In this document: piece by piece, positions 9,060 to 15,862 of the stretch
How positions within the stretch are numbered: the stretch's first letter is position 1
How the letters are laid out: the number at the start of each line of letters is the position of its first letter
Translations under genes and position numbers: made by a program
Notes under the pieces: model-generated
Seen by the model: the letters and a program-made list of their open reading frames with translations, nothing else
Told to the model about the DNA's origin: nothing
Database searches by the model: none
Assembly (NCBI RefSeq): GCF_937960835.1
Contig: NZ_CALGPC010000001.1
Location: forward strand, 62,001 to 126,000
Reading direction: 5' to 3'
DNA from: an uncultured Ferrovibrio sp.
GTDB taxonomy: Bacteria > Pseudomonadota > Alphaproteobacteria > Ferrovibrionales > Ferrovibrionaceae
Length of the DNA: 64,000 bases

Positions 9060-9209
9060 CTATATTCAATCCTGCGAACGGAATGATGAAGCAGCGTCTT
9101 CTTTTCGCACTGGGACGGAAGGATGAAGCAGCATTTTTCCGTCCCGCATTTCCTCCCCGATGAATCCCCCCAAACTGAGGGACGATCGCAAGATCGTCCC
9201 TCTTTTTTT
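9060..9209 (+). ncRNA. Candidate small RNA or structured 3' UTR downstream of tctA
   Basis: The 261 bp between tctA and the next gene contain a TATATT -10-like hexamer at 9061-9066, a 9-bp stem (GGGACGGAA 9112-9120 with TTCCGTCCC 9137-9145), and then C-rich single-stranded segments (TTTCCTCCCCG and ATCCCCCC) resembling anti-Shine-Dalgarno loops of some alphaproteobacterial sRNAs. The region ends at a perfect terminator. GATGAAGCAGC occurs twice (about 9084 and 9122). No ORF with a good start lies here. It could equally be the processed 3' end of the tctCBA mRNA. Confidence 0.4.
9177..9209 (+). terminator. Intrinsic terminator after tctCBA / candidate sRNA
   Basis: Perfect 11-bp stem, GAGGGACGATC (9177-9187) with GATCGTCCCTC (9192-9202), closed by a GCAA tetraloop and followed by seven T residues. 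This is one of the strongest intrinsic terminators in the window. Confidence 0.9.
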
Positions 9210-9279
9210 GCCTGCAATATCCGGTTTGCTGTTCCGGCATGGCTTGTCTTCCGCGCGCGCATGGGTCATCAAGACCGTC

Positions 9280-9750
9280 ATGGTTCGCAAGAAAACATCC
9301 CGTCCTGCGGCATCCCGCCGCTCCCCTCCCCATCCCGTGCCGCCAGGCTTTGTCACCTTGCCGCCGGTCTCAGCCTTCTTCGCGACATTGGGGAAGGTTT
9401 ATGTCAAAGACGCCGGCGACGGCACTGCGCCGGTCTATGGCCTGCATGTGCGCCCCAAGCATGCCAACCGCCACGGCACTGGCCATGGCGGCTTTCTCGC
9501 CACCCTGGCGGACACGTTCATGGCAGCCTTCGTCCACCACCAGCGGCCGGAGATCGGCACGATGTGGACCGTGCGCCTGACCATGGAATACAAGCGCCCG
9601 GCACCGATGGGCGCCTGGCTGGAAGGTCATCTCACCGGCATCGAGCGCGAGGGCGATTTTGTCACCGCCCATTGCGAATTGCGCGCCGGCGATGTCGTCA
9701 CCAACAAGGCGACGGCGGTCTTCAAGGTCATCGACAAGAAGAGGGGCTGA
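9280..9750 (+). CDS. PaaI-type hotdog thioesterase
   Basis: Small acyl-CoA thioesterase-like protein of the hotdog fold, 156 residues from ATG 9280 (TTG or GTG starts further upstream would run into the terminator hairpin). Family blocks: YGLHVRPKHANRHGTGHGGFLATLADTFM, where the HGG segment preceding the hotdog helix corresponds to the active-site region, then VRLTMEYKRPAPMGAWLEGHL and a final strand FVTAHCELRAGDVVTNKATAVFKV. The acyl substrate is unknown. It converges with the next gene so tightly that the two stop codons abut as TGATCA (9748-9753). Confidence 0.85.
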   Translation: MVRKKTSRPAASRRSPPHPVPPGFVTLPPVSAFFATLGKVYVKDAGDGTAPVYGLHVRPKHANRHGTGHGGFLATLADTFMAAFVHHQRPEIGTMWTVRLTMEYKRPAPMGAWLEGHLTGIEREGDFVTAHCELRAGDVVTNKATAVFKVIDKKRG

Positions 9751-10623
9751 TCAGTTGCCGCGTCGGCAGAAGATGGCGCGGCCGGACGCCTCTTCGAGCC
9801 GCAGCTCGTCGCCGCGCCGGGCCGCGCCCCAGCCATTGCCGAGATAGTCGTAGCGCGAGCCGCGCGGCTGCCGCGCCAGTACGACCGGATCTTTGCCCGG
9901 CGGCGCCACCACCAGCGTATCGGCCGAGCCGAGAATGGCAAACAGGCTCTCCTCCTGGCAGCGGAACACGATCTGATCGCCATCGCCCGCCAGGCGGCGG
10001 GTATCGGCCGAGGGACCGGACGGCTCAGGGATCTGTACCAGGCTGAAGGCTGAGCCCTGCCGCTCGCTCCAGGCCGAGCGCGTGACCGAAACCCGCTGCA
10101 TTGCAGCCTGAGCATGCTCGGTCGCGATCCGGATGTCGGTATCGCTCGGCTCCATCACGCGGCCGTTGATCACCTTGCTGCCATGGCTGTAGCGGCCCTG
10201 CTGGAACGACAGATCCAGCTCGACATTGACAAGCTCACCCGCCGGGCCGGCGGCTGCATTGCGGCGCTGCGAGCGTTCGGCGTAATGCATCAGCGCGCCA
10301 TTGTAGAAGTTGAAGATGGTATTGGCTGTGCCGCCCTCGTTGAAACTGCGCCATTCGACAATGCGCTCGGGCTGGCCGTTGCGGACGGCGGCTTCCCATT
10401 CGGTCTCGCTGCCGGCCTCGGCATAGCGGCCGCGCACAATGGTTGCCCCTTGGGTGATGTCCTCGACGGGACTTTCCATCAAAGTTTCAGCCGGCGGCGC
10501 ACTGCTTCGGTCCCGGACGTTGAGGCCTTCGGTCTGCGCGGCGGCAGTTGCCTGCCAGGCGCAGGCCAGGATGAGCGAGAGGCCGGCAAAGCGCCGCATC
10601 GGCTTGGTCCACAGATCGAGCAT
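9751..10623 (-). CDS. Exported protein with C-terminal MliC-like lysozyme-inhibitor domain
   Basis: About 290 residues. ATG 10623 is chosen because AGAGGAGG lies about 9 nt upstream; the ATG at 10599 would start right at the signal peptide RRFAGLSLILACAWQATAAA. The middle of the protein (about 45-190) is unfamiliar. The last 75 residues resemble the MliC/PliC c-type lysozyme inhibitor domain: IVFRCQEESLFAIL, then VVLARQPRGSRYDYLGNGW, ARRGDEL and a terminal IFCRRGN, with two cysteines that could pair as in that family. Role inferred: periplasmic protein that may protect the wall against lysozyme. A 3 x 15-bp repeat sits directly upstream. Confidence 0.65.
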   Translation of the reverse strand: MLDLWTKPMRRFAGLSLILACAWQATAAAQTEGLNVRDRSSAPPAETLMESPVEDITQGATIVRGRYAEAGSETEWEAAVRNGQPERIVEWRSFNEGGTANTIFNFYNGALMHYAERSQRRNAAAGPAGELVNVELDLSFQQGRYSHGSKVINGRVMEPSDTDIRIATEHAQAAMQRVSVTRSAWSERQGSAFSLVQIPEPSGPSADTRRLAGDGDQIVFRCQEESLFAILGSADTLVVAPPGKDPVVLARQPRGSRYDYLGNGWGAARRGDELRLEEASGRAIFCRRGN

Positions 10624-10638
10624 GGCACCGCGCCTCCT

Positions 10639-10683
10639 CTGGCTAATTTGCTTCTGGCTAATTCGCGTCTGGTTAATTCGTTC
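10639..10683. repeat. Three tandem copies of a 15-bp unit upstream of the MliC-like gene
   Basis: CTGGCTAATTTGCTT (10639-10653), CTGGCTAATTCGCGT (10654-10668) and CTGGTTAATTCGTTC (10669-10683). The array abuts the ribosome binding site of the gene on the minus strand. Read in that gene's frame it would encode a repeated pentapeptide of the type I-S-Q-x-x. Confidence 0.85.
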
Positions 10684-10888
10684 AATGGCCCCCATGGCTT
10701 GCAGCAAATCGTTTAAAAGCGGCAAGAATCGGGCGAGAAGCCTATTCTGCACGACCATCGCATAGGATGCGGCTTTTTACCGCATGACCATCGCGTGACG
10801 TGCATCCCCCTGGAAGGGAAAGAGGGGGAAAGTTAAGGATTTTACGTCTATCTTCACCAAGCCGATTTACTTCAGCCGATTCACCGGA

Positions 10889-11659
10889 GTGTCCGCCTTG
10901 CTCAAGGCATGTCATGCCGTCTTTGTCCGGCTGATCCCTGTCTTCCTGCTGTTTGCCGGCGCTGCCGCGCCGCAGAGCAAGGCCCAGACAGCCGTCGCGC
11001 AGATCGTAGGCGCGGCGCGGCCGCCTTACGTCGTCGACCGCGATGGCATCGCCAGCGGACCGGCGGTGGAGCTTGTTCAGCTTCTGGCCCGCGATGTCGG
11101 CATTCCGCCCCAGGTCCGCATCATGCCCTTCCAGCGCGCCGTGCGGTCCCTGGATCAGGGCGACACGATCTATCCTGCCCTGCTGCGCACGCCAGCCCGT
11201 GAAAGCAAGTATGTCTGGATCGGCGAGGTCTTTGCCGACCAGGCTGTATTCTACACGCGCGCTTCTGCGCCAGTCGTCGATGATCTGGACAGCGCGCGGC
11301 AACTGAAAAGCATCAGCGTGATGCGCGGCTCGGAGCTCACGGCTCTGCTGCAGTCCTTCGGCCTCGATACCGTCGAACATAACAATTCGGAAATCGACAA
11401 TGCGCGGCTGCTGCGGGCAGGCCGGATCGATGGCTGGTTCACATTGCGCGCGGTTGGCCGCGCCACCTGGCGGGAACTGGGCTACGCGCCCTCTGAGCTG
11501 CGCAGCGGCAAAAGTTTCGCCGTCATGGCCTTCTGGATCGCGGCTTCGGCCAACCTGACGCCTGCGCTGATCGAGCGCCTGCGCGCAGCTTATGCGAAAC
11601 GCCGCGCCGATGGCAGCTATGCGCGGATCATGGTGCCGCTGCATGAGCCGCTGCTGTGA
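10889..11659 (+). CDS. Periplasmic solute-binding-like protein (SBP_bac_3 type)
   Basis: 256 residues with a signal peptide (VRLIPVFLLFAGAAAPQSKAQ) and a type II periplasmic-binding fold resembling stand-alone family 3 amino-acid-binding domains: PPYVVDRDGIASGPAVELVQLLARDVG near the N terminus and a C-terminal MVPLHEPLL. No transporter genes adjoin it, so it may be a sensor-like or orphan binding protein. The start is uncertain: GTG 10889 gives the longest form, but GGAG lies only directly before it. TTG 10898 has that GGAG at a better distance of about 8 nt. It converges on pnp. Confidence 0.7.
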   Translation: MSALLKACHAVFVRLIPVFLLFAGAAAPQSKAQTAVAQIVGAARPPYVVDRDGIASGPAVELVQLLARDVGIPPQVRIMPFQRAVRSLDQGDTIYPALLRTPARESKYVWIGEVFADQAVFYTRASAPVVDDLDSARQLKSISVMRGSELTALLQSFGLDTVEHNNSEIDNARLLRAGRIDGWFTLRAVGRATWRELGYAPSELRSGKSFAVMAFWIAASANLTPALIERLRAAYAKRRADGSYARIMVPLHEPLL

Positions 11660-11690
11660 TCGCATGAACTTTATCCGATCCGGTAAAGCA

Positions 11691-11718
11691 AAAGGGCCGG
11701 GATTGCTCCCGGCCCTTT
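11691..11718. terminator. Bidirectional terminator between the binding-protein gene and pnp
   Basis: Perfect 12-bp inverted repeat AAAGGGCCGGGA / TCCCGGCCCTTT around a TTGC loop, placed between two convergent genes. The flanking A and T runs are part of the stem, so it can act in both directions. Confidence 0.85.
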
Positions 11719-11740
11719 CATGTTTGGCTTGCGCCCGGCC

Positions 11741-13894
11741 TTACTCGGCCTGCGCGGCGCCTTCGGCGTCGGCGGCTTCGGCCTTCGGTTTCAGCGACAG
11801 ATCCTCGCCGGTGGCCTGATCGACCACCTTCATCGACAGGCGGACCTTGCCGCGCTCGTCGATGCCGAGCACCTTGACGCGGACTTCCTGGCCCTCCTGC
11901 ACAACATCGCTCGGCTTGTTGACGCGCTTGGGCGCCATTTCCGAGACATGCACAAGGCCGTCGCGGCTGCCGAAGAAGTTCACGAAGGCGCCGAAATCGA
12001 CGATCTTCACGACCTTGCCCTTGTAGATCATGCCGACCTCGGGCTCGGAGACGATCGACTTGATCCACTGCACCGCCGCTTCGGTGGCGGCAGTGTCGGA
12101 GGACGCGATCTTGATCGTGCCATCGTCTTCGATGTCGATCTTCGTGCCGGTCTTCTCGACGATCTCGCGAATCACCTTGCCGCCGGAGCCGATCACTTCG
12201 CGGATCTTGTCCTTCGGCACGGTCATCGTGGTGATGCGCGGCGCATTTTCCTTCACGCCCGCGCGGGTCTCGGTGATCGCCTTGGCCATCTCACCCAGGA
12301 TGTGGATGCGGCCCTCGCGAGCCTGGGCCAGCGCCACCTTCATGATCTCCTCGGTGATGCCGGCGATCTTGATGTCCATCTGCAGCGAGGTCACGCCCTG
12401 GGCGGTACCGGCCACCTTGAAGTCCATGTCGCCGAGATGATCCTCGTCGCCGAGGATGTCCGACAGCACGGCATAGCGGTCGCCTTCCAGGATCAGGCCC
12501 ATGGCGATGCCCGCCACCGGCGCCTTCAGCGGCACGCCGGCATCCATCAGCGACAGCGAGCTGCCGCAGACGGTGGCCATCGAGGAGGAGCCGTTCGACT
12601 CGGTGATCTCCGACACGACGCGGATCGTGTAGGGAAATTCCTCCTTGCTGGGCAGCAGCGGACGGATCGCGCGCCAGGCCAGCTTGCCGTGGCCGATTTC
12701 GCGGCGGCCCGGCGAGCCGATGCGGCCAGCTTCACCGACCGAATAGGGCGGGAAGTTGTAATGCAGCATGAAGCTTTCGCGATACTCGCCTTCCAGCGCG
12801 TCGATGATCTGCTCATCCGTGCCGGTGCCAAGCGTGGTGACGACCAGCGCCTGGGTTTCGCCGCGGGTGAACAGCGCGGCGCCATGGGCGCGCGGCAGCA
12901 CGCCGACTTCCGCCACGATCGGACGCACCGTCTTGGTGTCGCGGCCGTCGATGCGCAGGCCGGTATCGAGGATGTTGAAGCGCACGACCTTGGCTTCGAG
13001 ATCCTTGAAGGCGTCGGCGATATCGACCGGATCGGCCTCGCCTTCGGCGAACAGCGCCTTGGCCTTGGCCTTCACCTCGGCGATCTTGGCGTAACGCGTC
13101 TGCTTCACCTTCTCCTGGTAAGCGACGCGCAGCTCGGCCTCGATGCCAGACTCAGCCAGCTTCTTCACGCAGGCCTCATAGCCGGTGCGCTCGGCCAGCG
13201 GCATCGGCTCCTTCGCGGCGCGCTCGGCCAGGCCGATGATCGCCTCGATGACCGGCTGGAACATCTTATGGCCGAACATCACGGCGCCCAGCATGACGTC
13301 CTCGGGAAGCTGCTGCGCTTCCGATTCCACCATCAGCACCGCATCGGCCGTGCCGGCGACAACCAGATCGAGCTGGCTGTTCGGCTGCTGCTTGGCGGTC
13401 GGGTTCAGCACGAACTGGCCATCGATATAGCCAACGCGGGCGGCGCCGATCGGGCCCATGAACGGAATGCCCGACAGCGTCAGCGCCGCCGAGGCGCCGA
13501 CCATGGCGACGATGTCGGGATCGTTCTCCATGTCATGTGCCAGCACGGTGGCAATGACCTGCGTCTCGTTGCGGAAACCCTCGGCGAAAAGCGGACGGAT
13601 CGGACGGTCGATCAGACGGGAGACCAGCGTCTCCTTCTCGCTCGGACGACCCTCGCGCTTGAAGAAGCCGCCCGGGATCTTGCCGGCGGCGAACGCCTTC
13701 TCCTGGTAATTCACGGTGAGCGGGAAGAAATCCACGCCCGGCTTCGGTGACTTCGCGGCCACGGCGGTGCACAGCACGGTGGTTTCGCCATAGGTCACCA
13801 TCACGGCGCCGTCGGCTTGGCGGGCGATCTTGCCCGTTTCAATGACGAGCTTGCGCCCGCCCCACATCAATTCAGTTTTGTGGATGTTGAACAT
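11741..13894 (-). CDS. pnp: Polyribonucleotide nucleotidyltransferase (PNPase)
   Basis: Phosphorolytic 3'-5' exoribonuclease, the main RNA-decay enzyme and degradosome partner. About 717 residues from ATG 13894, which has AGGAAGAAGG upstream. Two RNase PH-like domains are visible: first GKIARQADGAVMVTYGETTVLC and FFPLTVNYQEK, second RIDGRDTKTVRPI with LFTRGETQALV and DAGVPLKAPVAGIAMGLI. A KH domain (VIGSGGKVIREIVEKTG) and an S1 domain (VGMIYKGKVVKIVDFGAFV) come at the C terminus. It lies downstream of rpsO, as in most bacteria. In E. coli pnp is autoregulated through an RNase III-cleaved leader; the 265-nt leader here could serve that purpose. Confidence 0.98.
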   Translation of the reverse strand: MFNIHKTELMWGGRKLVIETGKIARQADGAVMVTYGETTVLCTAVAAKSPKPGVDFFPLTVNYQEKAFAAGKIPGGFFKREGRPSEKETLVSRLIDRPIRPLFAEGFRNETQVIATVLAHDMENDPDIVAMVGASAALTLSGIPFMGPIGAARVGYIDGQFVLNPTAKQQPNSQLDLVVAGTADAVLMVESEAQQLPEDVMLGAVMFGHKMFQPVIEAIIGLAERAAKEPMPLAERTGYEACVKKLAESGIEAELRVAYQEKVKQTRYAKIAEVKAKAKALFAEGEADPVDIADAFKDLEAKVVRFNILDTGLRIDGRDTKTVRPIVAEVGVLPRAHGAALFTRGETQALVVTTLGTGTDEQIIDALEGEYRESFMLHYNFPPYSVGEAGRIGSPGRREIGHGKLAWRAIRPLLPSKEEFPYTIRVVSEITESNGSSSMATVCGSSLSLMDAGVPLKAPVAGIAMGLILEGDRYAVLSDILGDEDHLGDMDFKVAGTAQGVTSLQMDIKIAGITEEIMKVALAQAREGRIHILGEMAKAITETRAGVKENAPRITTMTVPKDKIREVIGSGGKVIREIVEKTGTKIDIEDDGTIKIASSDTAATEAAVQWIKSIVSEPEVGMIYKGKVVKIVDFGAFVNFFGSRDGLVHVSEMAPKRVNKPSDVVQEGQEVRVKVLGIDERGKVRLSMKVVDQATGEDLSLKPKAEAADAEGAAQAE

Positions 13895-14065
13895 ATTGAC
13901 CTTCTTCCTCCTAAGACATCGTGGTCCCTGACCGACGATGCCCGGCGGGACGGCGCCCATCGCCTCCCGCCCGGCCAGCGCGACTGATCGTCAGCCGCAC
14001 ATGGCGAACCGGCCGTCGAGCCCATCCCGACACCCGGCCTGTCCGGAACACGCCATAAAACCAAC

Positions 14066-14100
14066 GCCCGCCACCGGCATTCGGTGCCGGAGGCGGGCGA
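14066..14100 (-). terminator. Hairpin with U-rich tail between rpsO and pnp
   Basis: CGCCCGCC and GGCGGGCG flank an inner ACCGGC/GCCGG pairing, an almost continuous hairpin. On the minus strand it is followed by TTGGTTTT. It may terminate part of the rpsO transcription or form the structured pnp leader processed by RNase III. Confidence 0.7.
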
Positions 14101-14159
14101 GAAAAGTCGTGTCCGGTTTACGGCTGCTGACACTCACTGTCGGTGCAGCAACCATATCC

Positions 14160-14429
14160 TTACTTGCGAAGACCCAGACGCTGGATCAGCGCATCATAGC
14201 GCGGCGCGTCGGTCTTCTTCAGATAATCGAGCAGGCGGCGACGCTTGCTGACCATCATCAAAAGGCCCCGGCGCGAATGCACGTCCTTCTTGTGAGTCTT
14301 GAAATGCTCAGTGAGGTTGTTGATACGCTCGGTGAGCAGGGCCACCTGGACTTCCGGCGAACCGGTATCGCCCTTCTTGGTGGCGTATTCAGACAACAGA
14401 GCGGACTTGCGCTCGGCAGTAATCGACAT
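14160..14429 (-). CDS. rpsO: 30S ribosomal protein S15
   Basis: 89 residues, the standard length. It binds 16S rRNA in the central domain and helps form bridge B4. The sequence MSITAERKSALLSEYA, GDTGSPEVQVALLTERIN, HFKTHKKDVHSRRGLL and SKRRRLLDYLKK is diagnostic. It begins 18 bp downstream of truB on the same strand and precedes pnp, the usual truB-rpsO-pnp order. In E. coli S15 represses its own mRNA through a pseudoknot; I did not identify one here. Confidence 0.98.
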   Translation of the reverse strand: MSITAERKSALLSEYATKKGDTGSPEVQVALLTERINNLTEHFKTHKKDVHSRRGLLMMVSKRRRLLDYLKKTDAPRYDALIQRLGLRK

Positions 14430-14447
14430 CGGTGTTTCTCCGCGACA

Positions 14448-15353
14448 TCATAGGTTGAACAAACGCAGCGGCCTGACTTCATCGGCGGAACGCTCGGCCA
14501 TGCCGACGGCCTTGCCATCTGCCATGACCAGGAGTTCTCCTTCCGGGGGAAGTCCGGGGGCCGCAACCGCGATCCGTATCGACTGGCCATGCCTGAGGCG
14601 TTCAGCCTGAGGGCCGGTCACAACCAGGGCCGGGATGTCGTCCAGCGCGGTTTCAACCGGCAACAGATACGCGTGCGCGGCGTCCTTGTGGCATAGATCG
14701 TCCAATGAATCCAGCGAAAAAGCCCGGTCTTCGCTAAAGCGGCCGACACGGGTGCGGCGCAGGGCGGTGACATGCCCGTAAGTGCCTAACGCCTCTCCCA
14801 AATCCCGCGCCAGGGCCCGCACATAGGCGCCCTTGCCGCAATCCACCTCGAAAACGGCATGATCGGCGTCGGGCAGGTCTATGAGGCGGATGGCATCGAT
14901 GCGGATCGGGCGCGGCGCAAGCGCGGGCGCATTACCGGCCCGGGCCAGGTCATAGGCTCTGGCGCCGTCCACCTTCAGCGCCGAATAGGCCGGCGGACGC
15001 TGCATGATTTCCCCGGTAAACCGCGGAAGAATGGCCTCGATGGCGGTGCGGTCGGGGCGGCTGTCCGAGCGGGCGATCACCTCGCCCTCGGCATCGTCGG
15101 TGGCCGTGGCCGCTCCCCATTGGACAGTGAAACGGTAGGTCTTCCCCGCTCCCATGACGTAGGCGACGGTCTTGGTCGCCTCGCCCAGCGCAATGGGCAG
15201 GATCCCTGTGGCCAGCGGGTCGAGCGTGCCGCCATGGCCGGCCTTCGCAGCCCCGGTCATGCGCCGCACCCGGGCCAGGCATTGCGTGGACGTCAGGCCC
15301 AGCGGCTTGTCGACGATCACCCAGCCATGAACCGGCCGGCCCTTACGCTTCAT
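14448..15353 (-). CDS. truB: tRNA pseudouridine(55) synthase
   Basis: Makes the universal pseudouridine 55 in the T-loop of tRNA. 301 residues. The N-terminal GWVIVDKPLGLTS block and the catalytic motif GHGGTLDPLATG, with the nucleophilic Asp, are intact, followed by KTYRFTVQWG and QRPPAYSALKVDG. The C terminus carries a short PUA-like region (EGELLVMADGKAVGMAE). Its ATG overlaps the rbfA stop by 4 bp (15350-15353), implying translational coupling. Confidence 0.97.
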   Translation of the reverse strand: MKRKGRPVHGWVIVDKPLGLTSTQCLARVRRMTGAAKAGHGGTLDPLATGILPIALGEATKTVAYVMGAGKTYRFTVQWGAATATDDAEGEVIARSDSRPDRTAIEAILPRFTGEIMQRPPAYSALKVDGARAYDLARAGNAPALAPRPIRIDAIRLIDLPDADHAVFEVDCGKGAYVRALARDLGEALGTYGHVTALRRTRVGRFSEDRAFSLDSLDDLCHKDAAHAYLLPVETALDDIPALVVTGPQAERLRHGQSIRIAVAAPGLPPEGELLVMADGKAVGMAERSADEVRPLRLFNL

Positions 15354-15829
15354 TCGGTTTCGGACCCGTCTTCGGGCTGATCCTGTTCGGAATCAGCCTT
15401 TCGCAGATCGGCCTGCACCTGCGGCGAGCGCAGCAGGCGTTCGACCCGCTCGGCTTCATCGAAGCTCTCGTCCAGCTTGAACGAAAAGCTCGGCGCCAGG
15501 CGCAGATTGATGCGCTGGGCCGCCTCGGTGCGAATATAGGCCTGCGCGCGGTTCAGCGCCGCTATGGTCTTCGTTGCATCTTCGCCGCCCAGCGGCATGA
15601 CGAAGGCGGTGGCATTGCGCAGATCGGGGCTGACGCGCACCTCGGTCACCGTGATCGCGGAGGCGCCGCTGATCAGATCCGGATCGCGGAAATGGCCGCG
15701 CAGCAGAATCTCGCTCAGGATATGGCGCAGTTCCTCGCCGACGCGCAGCTGGCGTTGGCTGCGGCCGCCCGGCATCTCGCCGCGCATGCTGCGCGCGCCG
15801 CTGCCGGCCGCGCTCCTGCGTCGCGCCAT
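15350..15829 (-). CDS. rbfA: Ribosome-binding factor A
   Basis: Late 30S assembly factor that binds near helix 1 of 16S rRNA and helps cold adaptation. 159 residues, KH-like fold. Family blocks: SQRQLRVGEELRHILSEIL, then ITVTEVRVSPDLRNATAFV and LRLAPSFSFKLDESFDEAERVERLL. The first 25 residues form a basic, Arg-rich extension, and the tail is acidic (EQDQPEDGSETE). It sits between infB and truB as in most proteobacteria, about 33 bp after infB. Confidence 0.96.
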   Translation of the reverse strand: MARRRSAAGSGARSMRGEMPGGRSQRQLRVGEELRHILSEILLRGHFRDPDLISGASAITVTEVRVSPDLRNATAFVMPLGGEDATKTIAALNRAQAYIRTEAAQRINLRLAPSFSFKLDESFDEAERVERLLRSPQVQADLRKADSEQDQPEDGSETE

Positions 15830-15862
15830 GTCTTTGCTCTCCGTCCGGCTATGGCGCGCGGC

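Noticed and set aside
11720..13750. Very long plus-strand open frame opposite pnp
   Set aside because: It is the antisense shadow of pnp caused by high GC content. Composition is His/Arg/Asp-rich with no domain, while the minus-strand frame is clear PNPase.
13895..14159. Small minus-strand ORF between rpsO and pnp
   Set aside because: It reads through the structured leader and terminator hairpin and has no RBS or conserved motif.
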